This document shows positions 1-8,805 of a stretch of DNA of 64,000 nt, piece by piece (position 1 is the stretch's first letter; every line of letters begins with the position of its first letter). The DNA comes from an uncultured Clostridium sp. (GTDB taxonomy: Bacteria; Bacillota; Clostridia; Clostridiales; Clostridiaceae): assembly GCF_947072515.1 (NCBI RefSeq), contig NZ_CAMTIG010000004.1:62001-126000 (forward strand). The letters are read 5' to 3'. A model generated the notes under the pieces. The model did no database searches. It had not been told where the DNA came from and saw only the letters and a list, made by a program, of their open reading frames with translations. A program made the translations under genes and the position numbers.

Positions 1-1091
1 AAGAATCTATGAAGGGACATTTTTTTAATGAATCATTATTTATGGGAGGGGCTGCTAGAAATTCACAAAAGATGGAGTTATGCAGTTATATACCCACACA
101 TTTAAGATATTCAGCAACGAGAAGATTAAAGTATAGAAAACCAAATATATTTGTTGGAGCAGTAACTCCAATGGATAAACATGGATTCTTCTCCTTATCA
201 TTATCTTTAGTATATGAAAGAGAGAATATAGATGCAGCAGATATTATTATATTAGAGGTTAATCCAAATTTACCAAGAGTTCATGGAGACACTCAAATTC
301 ATATTAGTGAAGTAGATCACTTAATAGAAAGTAGTTGTAAGATACCTGAATTAGAGATAAAGGAACCTTCTGAAAAAGAAATAGTTATAGGAAAATATAT
401 TTCAGAACTTGTAGATGATGGAGCAACACTTCAACTTGGAATAGGTGGAATACCAAATGCTGTAGCAATGGCACTTAAGGAAAAGAAAAACTTAGGAATT
501 CATACAGAGATGATTACAGAAGGAATAGTGGATTTATTTGAAGCAGGAGTGATAACGAATACAGAAAAGACACTTCATAAAAATAAGATAATTGGAACAT
601 TTGCTTTAGGTAGTAAAAAGTTATATGAATTTTTAGATGACAATCCAGGAATAGAACTTAAAAAATGTTCTTATGTAAATAATCCATATGTTATAAGTAA
701 AAATAAAAAAATGGTATCTATAAATACTACGTTAGCAGTTGATTTAACAGGACAATGTGCATCAGAAAGCTTTGGCTACTCACAATATAGTGGAACAGGT
801 GGACAAGGCGATACTGGAATAGGAGCATTTATGGCAGAGGGCGGAAAGTCAATAATTGCATTAAAATCAACAGTTAAAAATGATACTATTTCTACTATAT
901 GTATGTTTCATGAAAAGGGATCAGCAATATCATTTTCTAGAAATGATGTAGATTATATAGTTACTGAATATGGGGTAGCTAATTTAACAGGAAAAAGTAT
1001 AAAGGAGAGAGCAGAAAGCTTAATAAAAATTGCTCATCCAAAGTTTCGTAATGAATTAAAAGAATTTGCTATTAAAAACAAATTAATATAA
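1..1091 (+). CDS. CoA-transferase, 4-hydroxybutyrate/acetyl-CoA family, 3' part
   Basis: The reading frame is open to the left edge, so this is the C-terminal ~360 residues of a protein that is usually ~430-440 aa. It resembles the acetyl-CoA hydrolase/4-hydroxybutyrate CoA-transferase family (Cat2/AbfT), which moves CoA between acetyl-CoA and a short-chain carboxylate in Clostridium fermentation. Seen: a GIGGIP glycine-rich motif, an HTEM segment whose glutamate is a candidate catalytic residue (inference), and a C-terminal VDYIVTEYGVANL block typical of the family. Exact substrate cannot be told from sequence. A small ORF follows after 13 bases and is probably co-transcribed. Confidence 0.85.
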   Translation, partial: ESMKGHFFNESLFMGGAARNSQKMELCSYIPTHLRYSATRRLKYRKPNIFVGAVTPMDKHGFFSLSLSLVYERENIDAADIIILEVNPNLPRVHGDTQIHISEVDHLIESSCKIPELEIKEPSEKEIVIGKYISELVDDGATLQLGIGGIPNAVAMALKEKKNLGIHTEMITEGIVDLFEAGVITNTEKTLHKNKIIGTFALGSKKLYEFLDDNPGIELKKCSYVNNPYVISKNKKMVSINTTLAVDLTGQCASESFGYSQYSGTGGQGDTGIGAFMAEGGKSIIALKSTVKNDTISTICMFHEKGSAISFSRNDVDYIVTEYGVANLTGKSIKERAESLIKIAHPKFRNELKEFAIKNKLI

Positions 1092-1104
1092 GAGGTGAAT
1101 TATT

Positions 1105-1269
1105 ATGGATAAAGATATGGAAAGAAAAATGAACAGTATGACAGATGAGATTAAATATATACAAACATTATTAGAAAAAGCTCATTATGGAGAAAGTAGT
1201 TTAAGTTATCTTGGAGATTACTATATTGATAATATAATAGAAACAGCATGTGAGATAATGGGAGATTAG
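1105..1269 (+). CDS. small hypothetical protein, 54 aa
   Basis: The ATG has a good ribosome binding site (AGAGGTG) a few bases upstream and lies 13 bases after the CoA-transferase stop. The 54-residue product is acidic and probably helical, has one cysteine near the end (ETACEIMGD) and lacks a signal peptide or membrane segment. I do not recognise the family. Spacing and RBS support translation in the same transcript as the CoA-transferase; a role connected with that enzyme is only a guess. Confidence 0.55.
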   Translation: MDKDMERKMNSMTDEIKYIQTLLEKAHYGESSLSYLGDYYIDNIIETACEIMGD

Positions 1270-1345
1270 TTATAAAAATTCTTAAAATCTAGCTTTTATG
1301 GTAAAATTAAATAGAATAATTTTATTGTGATTTGGTAGGTGTAGT

Positions 1346-2074
1346 ATGTTTGAACTAAATGAAATATCAAAGTTAAATGAATTAGAATTAGAAGTTTATA
1401 AGTATATAGTAAATAATAAAAATAAAGTCATATATATGAGAATTCGAGAGCTTGCAGATTTGACGCATGTTTCAACAACAACAGTATTACGTGTATGTAA
1501 AAAGTTTGGATGCGATGGATTTTCAGAATTTAAGATAAAATTAAAGATGTATTTAAAAGAGTCTAATGAGGTTATAATAAAGGACGATAAAAGTATTATA
1601 ATTGAGTTTTTAAATAGAACAGAAACAGAGGAATTTAAAAAAACTATAGAAGATATAGCCACTTTATTAAATGATTATGAAACTATATTTTGTGTAGGAT
1701 TTGGAAGTTCGGGAGTAATGGCAAGCTATGCAGCTAGACATTTAAGTGGAATGGGGAAATTTGCTTTAAATTTAACAGATCCATTTTATCCAATAGAGCA
1801 GGTATCTGTGGAAAATTCAGTTTCATTAGTTTTCTCTGTGGAAGGCGAAAATGGTGTGATTTTGGATTATTTGAAAAGTGTAAAATATAAACAAGGAAAA
1901 ATAATATCTATAACAAATAGTAGAAATTCGACTTTAGCTAAATTATCGGATTTAAATTTAAGTTACTATGTTCAAATTCAAAAGAATGGCACACATCAAT
2001 TAACTACTCAAGTTCCTGTTATTTATATGATAGAAAAAATAGCAGAAAAATTAAATGAAATAAGAAATAAATAA
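1346..2074 (+). CDS. RpiR-family transcriptional regulator (HTH + SIS)
   Basis: A 242-aa protein with an N-terminal helix-turn-helix of the RpiR type (about residues 1-75; the TTTVLRVCKKFGCDGFSEFK stretch is the recognition region) and a C-terminal SIS sugar-phosphate-binding fold (about residues 95-235, with GFGSSGVMA and SITNSRNSTLAKLSD). RpiR proteins sense phosphosugars and control sugar catabolism genes. The next gene encodes a GH4 6-phospho-glycosidase, so this regulator probably senses its substrate or product. RBS TAGGTG precedes the ATG. A weak A/T hairpin at 2073-2091 may end its transcript. Confidence 0.85.
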   Translation: MFELNEISKLNELELEVYKYIVNNKNKVIYMRIRELADLTHVSTTTVLRVCKKFGCDGFSEFKIKLKMYLKESNEVIIKDDKSIIIEFLNRTETEEFKKTIEDIATLLNDYETIFCVGFGSSGVMASYAARHLSGMGKFALNLTDPFYPIEQVSVENSVSLVFSVEGENGVILDYLKSVKYKQGKIISITNSRNSTLAKLSDLNLSYYVQIQKNGTHQLTTQVPVIYMIEKIAEKLNEIRNK

Positions 2075-2097
2075 AAAACAGGGCGTTTTTTCAGAGT

Positions 2098-2205
2098 AAA
2101 AAATCACTTTATTTATAATTGGTTATATTAGGATAGAAAACTATTTCAAAAGAATTTTTGAAATGGTAGGATAGAATCAATGAAGGAAATAAAGTGATTT
2201 TTTTT
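2098..2205 (+). repeat. nested inverted repeat in the leader of the GH4 gene
   Basis: A perfect 17-bp inverted repeat (2098-2114 and 2187-2203) encloses 72 bases that contain a second perfect hairpin (2143-2151/2156-2164, loop GAAT). The right outer arm runs into eight T's (2198-2205), so as RNA it looks like an intrinsic terminator with a large structured loop. It ends 24 bases before the start of the GH4 gene. It may be an attenuator or terminator between the regulator and the glycosidase, or a small palindromic (MITE-like) element. Confidence 0.6.
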
Positions 2206-2228
2206 ATATAAATAAAGGAGTGAGTTTT

Positions 2229-3587
2229 ATGAAAAAGTTAAAGATAGTTACAATTGGTGGAGGGTCAAGCTATACACCAGAACTTGTAGAAGGAATTATA
2301 AAAAGATATGATGAGTTACCAGTTTCAGAATATTGGCTTGTAGATATTGAAGAAGGTAAAGAAAAACTTGAAATAGTATCTAAACTTGCAAGAAGAATGG
2401 TTGAAAAAGCTGGCGTTCCAATGAAAATATACACAACTTTAGATAGAAGAGAAGCACTAAAAGATGCAGATTTTGTTACTACACAATTAAGAGTAGGATT
2501 ACTTCAGGCAAGAGCAAAGGATGAAAGAATTCCTTTAAGCTATGGATTTTTAGGACAAGAAACAAATGGAGCAGGAGGGCTTTTTAAAGCACTTAGAACA
2601 GTTCCAGTTATTTTAGATATTGCTAAAGATATTAGTGAATTATGTCCTGATGCTTGGCTTATAAACTTTACAAACCCAGCAGGAATAGTTACAGAAGCAC
2701 TTTTAAGATATGGATCACATAAAAAAGTTATAGGAGTATGTAATGTTCCAATTGGAATGCAATTTGGACTTGCTGATATGTTAGGTGTAGATAGAGATAG
2801 AGTAACAGTAGATTTTGCAGGACTTAATCATATGGTATTTGGTGAAAGAGTTTATCTTGATGGAGAAGATATAAGTGAAAAAGTATTTGATATGCTTGTA
2901 AATGGAAAGTTTAATCAAACTATGGCGAATATAGAAGCTATTGATTGGGATCCAGCATTTATAAGAGCGTTCCAATTACTTCCTTGTCCATATCACAGAT
3001 ATTACTATAAGAGAAACGTTATGCTTAAACAAGAATTAAAAGATTTTGAAGAAAATAAAACTAGAGCAGAAGTAGTAATTGAAGTTGAAAAGAAATTATT
3101 TGAATTATATAAAGATGTAAATTTAAAAGATAAACCTGAAGAGTTATCAAAAAGAGGTGGAGCACATTATTCAGATGTAGCATGTAATGTTATAAATGGT
3201 ATATATAATGATAAGAAGAATATTGTAGCTGTTAATACTAAAAATAATGGTAAACTTAAACAGTTTGATAATGATTCAGCAGTTGAAATAAGCTGTTATA
3301 TAACTAAGGATGGTCCAGTACCAGTTGAAACAGTTTCAGAACTACCAATGGCAGCACAAGGATTAACAAATGGAATTAAATCTTTTGAAAGATTAGCAGC
3401 AGAAGCAGCATTTACAGGAGATTATAATACAGCGTTACTTGCAATGATTACAAATCCATTAGTATCAGATGATGAAAAGGGAAGAAAGATATTAAATGAT
3501 TTATTAGTAGCACATAAAAAATATTTACCTCAATTTAAAGAAGTTATAGAAAAAATTGAAAAAGTAAAGACTGGTGATTTCAGTTAA
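2229..3587 (+). CDS. glycoside hydrolase family 4, probable 6-phospho-beta-glucosidase
   Basis: 452 aa, the usual size for GH4. These cytoplasmic enzymes need NAD and a divalent metal and cleave phosphorylated disaccharides imported by PTS systems. Seen: N-terminal NAD-binding GGGSSYTPE (residues 10-18), NFTNPAG near 146, the metal-ligand region CNVPIG with Cys171, and GLNH with His201. Similarity is to LicH/CelF-type 6-phospho-beta-glucosidases rather than alpha-galactosidases, but the split is by overall resemblance. Start: the ATG at 2229 is preferred to GTG 2220 because AAGGAG (2215-2220) lies eight bases upstream. No PTS genes are adjacent. A strong bidirectional terminator follows. Confidence 0.88.
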   Translation: MKKLKIVTIGGGSSYTPELVEGIIKRYDELPVSEYWLVDIEEGKEKLEIVSKLARRMVEKAGVPMKIYTTLDRREALKDADFVTTQLRVGLLQARAKDERIPLSYGFLGQETNGAGGLFKALRTVPVILDIAKDISELCPDAWLINFTNPAGIVTEALLRYGSHKKVIGVCNVPIGMQFGLADMLGVDRDRVTVDFAGLNHMVFGERVYLDGEDISEKVFDMLVNGKFNQTMANIEAIDWDPAFIRAFQLLPCPYHRYYYKRNVMLKQELKDFEENKTRAEVVIEVEKKLFELYKDVNLKDKPEELSKRGGAHYSDVACNVINGIYNDKKNIVAVNTKNNGKLKQFDNDSAVEISCYITKDGPVPVETVSELPMAAQGLTNGIKSFERLAAEAAFTGDYNTALLAMITNPLVSDDEKGRKILNDLLVAHKKYLPQFKEVIEKIEKVKTGDFS

Positions 3588-3595
3588 ATTAAAAT

Positions 3596-3622
3596 AAAAA
3601 AAGGGCTTTTAGCCCTTTTTTT
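3596..3622. terminator. bidirectional intrinsic terminator
   Basis: A 12-bp perfect stem (3596-3607/3611-3622, loop TTT) with a GGGCT core and A/T flanks gives a poly-U tail on both strands. It ends the GH4 transcript and, on the minus strand, overlaps the stop codon of the convergent gene. Confidence 0.9.
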
Positions 3623-4160
3623 ATTGTTCAAATGGTACTTTAACTACTAGTGTTAGAGTGTTATTTGTAACAGTTGTATTCAAATAAATGTTTGAAACTG
3701 ATGCAGTTGCAATCTGTTTATTTTCTGACGATGCTATAAACTTTTGAAGTACAACTTCAGCAAGTTTATCTTCTGTATTACATTTATTTTCTCTAGCAAC
3801 TGTACTTAAGTCTGGTAAAGTAAAAGTTGAAGATGAACCATTTGTAACACTAGGAACTCTATTTAATTCAGATAACCCATTTGTATTTCTATATGCATTA
3901 AGTTTTGTTAAGAATGATGCACTAAAAGTTGTATCTAATTCATTAAAATAAGAGTATTTAGTATCAGAACTAGTGCTAGGCCCATTTAAAACTAATTGAG
4001 TACCTATTAATCCAACTAAAATAACTGCTAGAACTACTATGCCTACAGCCACTTTATCAATACTTTTCTTCTTTTGAGAAGAAAGGGATTTTGCAGTATT
4101 AGACATGTTTTTTTCTTTAGGAATTTTATTGTTATTGTTACTGTTATTTATTTTACTCAT
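3621..4160 (-). CDS. membrane-anchored hypothetical protein, 179 aa
   Basis: Unrecognised family. Residues 1-34 are polar, with an Asn/Ser run and a lysine cluster before one transmembrane helix (about 36-58, VGIVVLAVILVGLIG). The remaining ~120 residues would be outside the cell and are Ser/Thr/Asn-rich with predicted beta character near the end. A single cysteine lies in the outer domain (NKCNTED). The ATG has GAGG about 11 bases upstream. It sits downstream of the FUSC-type gene on the same strand but has a 160-base gap, so it may have its own promoter. Function unknown. Confidence 0.6.
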   Translation of the reverse strand: MSKINNSNNNNKIPKEKNMSNTAKSLSSQKKKSIDKVAVGIVVLAVILVGLIGTQLVLNGPSTSSDTKYSYFNELDTTFSASFLTKLNAYRNTNGLSELNRVPSVTNGSSSTFTLPDLSTVARENKCNTEDKLAEVVLQKFIASSENKQIATASVSNIYLNTTVTNNTLTLVVKVPFEQ

Positions 4161-4322
4161 CTTTAGTTAACCTCGATTTTTGTATAATTATAAATTATAC
4201 AATAAATTTACAGTTAAATCCATAATAAACAAGGTATATAAAAGGAGTTTAACTTTATTGTAAGATTTATAATTAAATATTTAAAAAATAGGTAGTACAT
4301 AATAAGCATTTTTAGATTAATT

Positions 4323-6293
4323 TTAATTTAATATATTTATTATATGTTCTATTTTTATTATGTCCGAAATTAAACTTTTTAAAGTCTCTTTTAATTGAAA
4401 ATTTAAATTTTTATTTTCTATATCTAAATTGAAGTTTTCAATATTATAGATATATTGAATTGGTTTTGGATTCTTACTTAAAATAGATTCACTTAAAGCC
4501 TCTAAGGATAATTCCACTTCAGTTATGATTTCATTAATATCTGTATCAGATTTATTTATAATATTTAAACTAGATATTGTATAGTTCATGTTAGTAACAA
4601 CACTCATAAGAGCAGCTAAGTTTTCATTATTCCATTTAGATTCTTCAAATACTGGTTCATAAGAAGCTTTATTAATATTCATAAATAATTGTTGATAAAT
4701 CGTATTAGATTTATGACGTATAGCTGTAAGCTTTGCAGTTTCTTTATTAGATAAAGAAGTATTAATTATAGCATTAAGATATTTCGTTTGAACCTTAATC
4801 CAAGAAGAGAGTAATTTATCTATTTTATTAGTATTCCAAGCAGGCCAAATTACACAAGCGATTATAGCTACAATTGCGCCGGCAACAGTATAGATAGATC
4901 TTGGAATTGCAACATGAGTTAATACACCTATATTACAAAGCCAAGCAGTAATCCAGAACATAATCCAAAATTGACCAGCAAAACGGAAGATTATATAACC
5001 TACTAACAAAATAAATACTAAAATAGAGTGTCCTATTAAGCCTAGTGGAAGAAATAAAAGAAGTACTCCAAGTATTGCTCCAATTATAGTACCTAATGAA
5101 CGTTCAATACCTTTACTGAAAACATCTATATAATCAGGGAAAAGAATTATGGCAGTAGTTAAAGGTACCCAGAATCCGTGGTCTGGCATAGAAATAACCG
5201 GAATAAGTGTTAATAAATCTCCTATAATAGCGGCTATCATAGTAAAAATAGCTAATCTTACAGCTTGTATAAATATTGGTGATTTAAAATTTAATTCATT
5301 TAAAACAGATTTAATTATATTTTTATTTTTTTCTTCCACATTAGAAAGATTTATTTCTTCATTTAATATATTTTTAAAAGCGAGATCAACATCAAAATTA
5401 CATTGAACTAAAAGTTTTGTAATTTCTTTAAATTCATGTTGAAAAGTAAAGTCTTTATTTTTTGAATCTTTTAATTTAAAAGAGATATTTATTAAGAGTT
5501 TGCTTATTTCATTTAAATTATTGATTTGAAGTTCATTTAAATTTTTATTGTGAATTAAGTTAAAGTAATCTTCCATTATTTCGGCTTTAGAGACTAGATT
5601 AAATAAAAAATCAATATTGTTTTTGCTTCTATAATCTAAATTATTTAGAAGATGTCTAGTTTCTTGAATAGCAGTTAAATAAGATGATGTATTTCTTTTT
5701 TTACTAATTAAAAGAGAAGCATCTTTACCTAATTCAGAAAAAATATTAGCAACAAATTTTCTTTGAGCAGTAAATTTGTTAATATATGGAGGTAGTAATT
5801 GGCATACTAACACAATTAAAATACCAACACTTATTGAAGCAGTTAAAAGCATTCCCATTTGATGATTCACAGTTAATTGTGATGAACCTAAAACAAAAAT
5901 TGAAATAATTAAAGCTCTAATAGAAACTAAGACATTTATTTTTCTTAATAATCCAGAGATAAATATAAGTATAAAAAAGATTATGTATACAATTATTTCG
6001 TGTTGATATAATATTGAGCCTATAAAAAAGGAAAGGATAAGTAAAATAGAAGTACTTATTCCAACCACAGCTCTATTACTATGATGAGGTAATAAAACTA
6101 AAATACCTTCTAAAAATGTTCCAACTACTAATAATGCTTGAAGCTCTGAATTTTTCAATAGAACTCCAATTAAAAGTGAAATGAAAAGAGCTATTACGAC
6201 TCTAAGACTTGCCCAGTTATCAGGGAAAATCTTTTTAGGTTTTAAATTATTAATTACTATATTACTTATTTTTGATGAATGATTTGTTTCCAT
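4323..6293 (-). CDS. FUSC-family inner membrane protein (aromatic acid exporter-like)
   Basis: 656 aa with the layout of the FUSC/YccS group: an N-terminal membrane block (about residues 25-180, several helices), a soluble helical stretch (about 180-340), a second membrane block (about 345-490) containing WVPLTTAIILFPDY and the following R..GT..GA..G pattern, then a cytoplasmic helical tail. Members include fusaric acid resistance and aromatic acid efflux proteins; the substrate here is unknown. The duplicated membrane block is full length. It lies next to the MFS/MarR exporter pair on the same strand, which may indicate a shared detoxification role (inference). Confidence 0.75.
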   Translation of the reverse strand: METNHSSKISNIVINNLKPKKIFPDNWASLRVVIALFISLLIGVLLKNSELQALLVVGTFLEGILVLLPHHSNRAVVGISTSILLILSFFIGSILYQHEIIVYIIFFILIFISGLLRKINVLVSIRALIISIFVLGSSQLTVNHQMGMLLTASISVGILIVLVCQLLPPYINKFTAQRKFVANIFSELGKDASLLISKKRNTSSYLTAIQETRHLLNNLDYRSKNNIDFLFNLVSKAEIMEDYFNLIHNKNLNELQINNLNEISKLLINISFKLKDSKNKDFTFQHEFKEITKLLVQCNFDVDLAFKNILNEEINLSNVEEKNKNIIKSVLNELNFKSPIFIQAVRLAIFTMIAAIIGDLLTLIPVISMPDHGFWVPLTTAIILFPDYIDVFSKGIERSLGTIIGAILGVLLLFLPLGLIGHSILVFILLVGYIIFRFAGQFWIMFWITAWLCNIGVLTHVAIPRSIYTVAGAIVAIIACVIWPAWNTNKIDKLLSSWIKVQTKYLNAIINTSLSNKETAKLTAIRHKSNTIYQQLFMNINKASYEPVFEESKWNNENLAALMSVVTNMNYTISSLNIINKSDTDINEIITEVELSLEALSESILSKNPKPIQYIYNIENFNLDIENKNLNFQLKETLKSLISDIIKIEHIINILN

Positions 6294-6320
6294 GTAAGGT
6301 CACTTCCTTGTTGTATTAAG

Positions 6321-6347
6321 ATAATGAGAAGTTTAAATTCTCATTAT
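6321..6347 (-). repeat. inverted repeat upstream of the FUSC gene
   Basis: A perfect 10-bp inverted repeat (6321-6330/6338-6347, spacer 7) lies 27 bases upstream of the FUSC-type gene start on the minus strand. Its position between the preceding terminator and the gene suits an operator or a leader hairpin; there is no direct evidence for either. Confidence 0.4.
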
Positions 6348-6380
6348 TAGAAAAATTTTATTTGTTTTAAGTTTAAGAAA

Positions 6381-6422
6381 CCACTATTAAATTTGAAAGT
6401 TAAGATTCAAATCTAATAGTGG
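6381..6422 (-). terminator. probable terminator of the MFS gene
   Basis: Two 7-9 bp paired arms with a single mismatch (6381-6397/6406-6422) form a hairpin downstream of the MFS stop on the minus strand, followed there by a short, interrupted T tract. Weaker than other terminators in the window. Confidence 0.55.
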
Positions 6423-6491
6423 AAATCTTTAATAGTTATTAACTAAAGAGTTAACTTAAGTTATGTTTATAAAATAATAGTAGTTTTAAAT

Positions 6492-7640
6492 TTATTCTGG
6501 TTTAGTTTTTAAACTAATTGAAACAATACCGATAGCTATTATTACACTTGCAATAATAAATGGTGTACTACTTGTGAATATATCACTTATTAAACCAGAT
6601 AAAAGAGGAGCAATAGCTGCGCCAAGCCATCTTACAAAGTTGTAAGCACCAGATGTAATATCTCTTCCATATGGTGAAGAACTCATTGCATAAGTAGTAA
6701 ATAAAGCATTGTTTAAACCTGAAACCAAACCACTAATAATAACAATTGCTATTCTGATATAAAGATTATGTATAAAGAATAGTCCAAGCATTAGTATTAA
6801 GAATATAACTAAGCTATATGGAATTATTTTTGAAACATGGTATTTTTCTTCAAGTTTATGTGATAAAACTGCTGAACCTAATGCAAGCATTAATCCCCAA
6901 CCACAAAATACTATACCTAAAACAATTGTAGGTATTTTTAAAACAAGTGGGGTATATGCTAATATAACGAAAAATCCATAATAGTAGCACATAGCACCAA
7001 TTGCTATTTTTAAGAATTTCTTTAATTTTATTAAAGCTATTAGTTCTTTTAAGCCAGCACTTTTTCGTTCAGTTTTATTTTTCGGCTCATAAACGAAGAA
7101 GGTAACTAATAAAAATGCGATAAAAATAAGAATACAGGTAGCAACGAATGGAAGTCTCCAAGAGAAATGTCCTAAAACTCCTCCAACTAATGGACCACCA
7201 GCCATTCCAAGTCCAATAGCAGCTTCGTATAAACCGATAGCACCACTTGCTTCCTTACTAAATGCTATTAGTAAAACCATAGCTGTTGCGAAAAAGAATG
7301 CATTTCCAAGTCCCCATCCTGCACGGAAAAAAGATAATTCTGTTATTCCGTTAGAAACTGAACAAGAAAATGAAAAGATTGTTACTAGGGCTAATCCCAC
7401 AGCCATCATTTTTTTATTACCTATTTTAGGAGCAATAATACCAGTTGGAATCATCATAATTGCCATTGTAAATATGTATGCAGTAAATAACATTTCTATT
7501 TGCCATGAGCTTGCTCCAATACTTTTAGCTATTGTAGGAAGAAGTGGATCTACAACCCCAATTCCCATAAAAGCTAAAAATGTAGCAAATACTGTTATAT
7601 ATTTTGCCTTTAATTGTTTTTTTTCATCTGCTGTATGCAT
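6492..7640 (-). CDS. major facilitator superfamily exporter
   Basis: 382 aa with about 12 hydrophobic helices and MFS features: FMGIGVVDPLLPTIAKSIG in helix 1, the loop 2-3 basic turn after IIAPKIGNKKMM, and GLGMAGGPLVGG in helix 5 (motif C-like, typical of drug/proton antiporters of the 12-TMS type). The start is ATG 7640, six bases after GGAGG; an in-frame TTG at 7652 lies inside the RBS and is rejected. The gene follows a MarR regulator and has a consensus promoter overlapped by repeats, so it is probably an inducible multidrug or metabolite exporter. Confidence 0.85.
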   Translation of the reverse strand: MHTADEKKQLKAKYITVFATFLAFMGIGVVDPLLPTIAKSIGASSWQIEMLFTAYIFTMAIMMIPTGIIAPKIGNKKMMAVGLALVTIFSFSCSVSNGITELSFFRAGWGLGNAFFFATAMVLLIAFSKEASGAIGLYEAAIGLGMAGGPLVGGVLGHFSWRLPFVATCILIFIAFLLVTFFVYEPKNKTERKSAGLKELIALIKLKKFLKIAIGAMCYYYGFFVILAYTPLVLKIPTIVLGIVFCGWGLMLALGSAVLSHKLEEKYHVSKIIPYSLVIFLILMLGLFFIHNLYIRIAIVIISGLVSGLNNALFTTYAMSSSPYGRDITSGAYNFVRWLGAAIAPLLSGLISDIFTSSTPFIIASVIIAIGIVSISLKTKPE

Positions 7641-7677
7641 GTAAACCTCCAAAAATTATAAAAATTAATCCTTTGAA

Positions 7678-7726
7678 AGTATAATCCTTTTAGATGATAA
7701 AGTCAATAGTTGATAAAGTCAACTAT
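7678..7726 (-). promoter_or_regulatory. promoter of the MFS gene with repeated operator-like boxes
   Basis: On the minus strand there is TTGACT (plus 7701-7706), 17 bases, then TATACT (7678-7683): a near-consensus sigma-A promoter. The 12-base box TTGACTTTATCA occurs twice, 16 bases apart (plus 7695-7706 and 7711-7722), one copy containing the -35. An inverted repeat (7706-7713/7719-7726) overlaps it. This is where the adjacent MarR protein would be expected to bind and repress (inference). Confidence 0.75.
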
Positions 7727-7737
7727 ATAATATAATA

Positions 7738-7778
7738 AAAAACTCTTTTAAAATAGTTGTATGATTAAAAGAGTTTTT
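7738..7778 (-). terminator. terminator after marR
   Basis: A perfect 14-bp stem (7738-7751/7765-7778) with a 13-base loop and T-rich flank directly follows the marR-family stop codon on the minus strand and separates it from the MFS promoter. Confidence 0.8.
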
Positions 7779-7784
7779 CTATAT

Positions 7785-8210
7785 TCAATCTAAATTAGAA
7801 ATAAGTTTATCTAATAAAAATTTTAAATTATGGATTTCATCAAAGGTAAAATTATTAAAGTTTTTTGATGCAGTTACATTCATAATAGGTGAAATATCAG
7901 AAAAAGTTTTTTTACCAATAGAAGTTAAAAATATTAAAAATTCACGTCTATCATTAGGAGAAGATTCTCTTTTGATAATATCTTTTTTTTCTAAAATATC
8001 TAATATTCTAGTAAGTGCAGCTCTATCTTTTAAACATCTCTTGGCAAGATCCTTTTGATTGCATCCTTCTCTTTCGGAGAGGTGCTTTATAACATTCCAT
8101 TGTTCAACAGTAATATTAAAGTCTTTAAGCTCTTTTGAAAGTGTATTTCTTGTTAGAACATGTGCTTTATAAAGGTCTTGACCTAAGGTTTTTATATTAG
8201 GATTTTCCAT
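7785..8210 (-). CDS. MarR-family transcriptional regulator
   Basis: 141 aa, standard MarR length, with the winged helix-turn-helix in the middle: EREGCNQKDLAKRCLKDRAA (recognition helix region) and the wing ending in ...IIKRESSPNDRREFLIFLT, where the D-x-R signature is present. MarR proteins are dimeric repressors released by small ligands. Start ATG 8210 has AGAAGGGTG just upstream. It is directly upstream of the MFS exporter on the same strand, separated by a terminator and by a promoter with repeated boxes, so it most likely represses that exporter. Confidence 0.88.
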   Translation of the reverse strand: MENPNIKTLGQDLYKAHVLTRNTLSKELKDFNITVEQWNVIKHLSEREGCNQKDLAKRCLKDRAALTRILDILEKKDIIKRESSPNDRREFLIFLTSIGKKTFSDISPIMNVTASKNFNNFTFDEIHNLKFLLDKLISNLD

Positions 8211-8449
8211 AAGACACCCTTCTTTCTATAATTAAAATTCAATTCTATTATATAATAAATAATAGAAAAAGCTATTATATTAGGAAATAAGCTTGCATAT
8301 AATAGATAGTAGAAGAACAATTAGTAAATAAATTTTGAATTCATGTATAATTCAGATTAAATATAGAGAGAATACAGAAGAATGTTTTAAGATAAAAATA
8401 TAAATTAAGTGTGAAATGGCAATAATAAAGGAAAGGCAGCTGAAGAACT

Positions 8450-8578
8450 ATGAAATTTTTAAAACTATATTTTTACTTAATATCTATGATTTCTGTTATT
8501 GTTTTGATGTTTGTTTTTGAAGAAGAAAGAAATATAAAGACTTTTAAAAATATTCTTTCAAAAAGACTTTATATGTAG
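8450..8578 (+). CDS. possible small membrane protein, 42 aa
   Basis: A short ORF in the 595-base gap between the divergent marR and nanE genes. It begins MKFLKLYFYLISMISVIVLM, a hydrophobic helix after a short basic start, followed by a charged tail (EEERNIK...KRL). A purine-rich segment containing GGAAAGG lies upstream but farther than ideal. A strong terminator at 8648-8671 follows it, suggesting a short transcript ends here. No family recognised; could also be non-coding. Confidence 0.35.
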   Translation: MKFLKLYFYLISMISVIVLMFVFEEERNIKTFKNILSKRLYM

Positions 8579-8647
8579 AAGTAATAAGAGAGAACATAAA
8601 TATATTAATTTAAACAATTATGAAATTTAACATTATAAACTTAGGAT

Positions 8648-8671
8648 AAAACTCGCTTTATAGCGAGTTTT
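8648..8671 (+). terminator. intrinsic terminator
   Basis: A 10-bp perfect stem (8648-8657/8662-8671, loop TTAT) with a CTCGCT core, then an interrupted T tract. It lies upstream of the nanE promoter and would insulate it from the short transcript around 8450-8578. Confidence 0.8.
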
Positions 8672-8693
8672 ACATTTTTTTAAATAAAATGAC

Positions 8694-8774
8694 GAAAAAA
8701 ATTTCCGAAAATAAAAAAATAATGAAAAAAATTTTAAAAAACCTATTGAAAATGGAAATAAATACCATTATAAT
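8694..8774 (+). promoter_or_regulatory. nan operon promoter with upstream direct repeats
   Basis: TTGAAA (8746-8751), 17 bases, TATAAT (8769-8774): strong sigma-A promoter for nanE. Upstream, GAAAAAAATTT occurs twice, 30 bases apart (8694-8704 and 8724-8734). RpiR-type sugar regulators often bind A/T-rich GAAA..TTTC-like sites, so these may be the operator of the RpiR-family gene at the end of the operon (inference). Confidence 0.75.
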
Positions 8775-8805
8775 TAAGATATAAAAAATAGAAAGTGGTG
8801 ATTAA

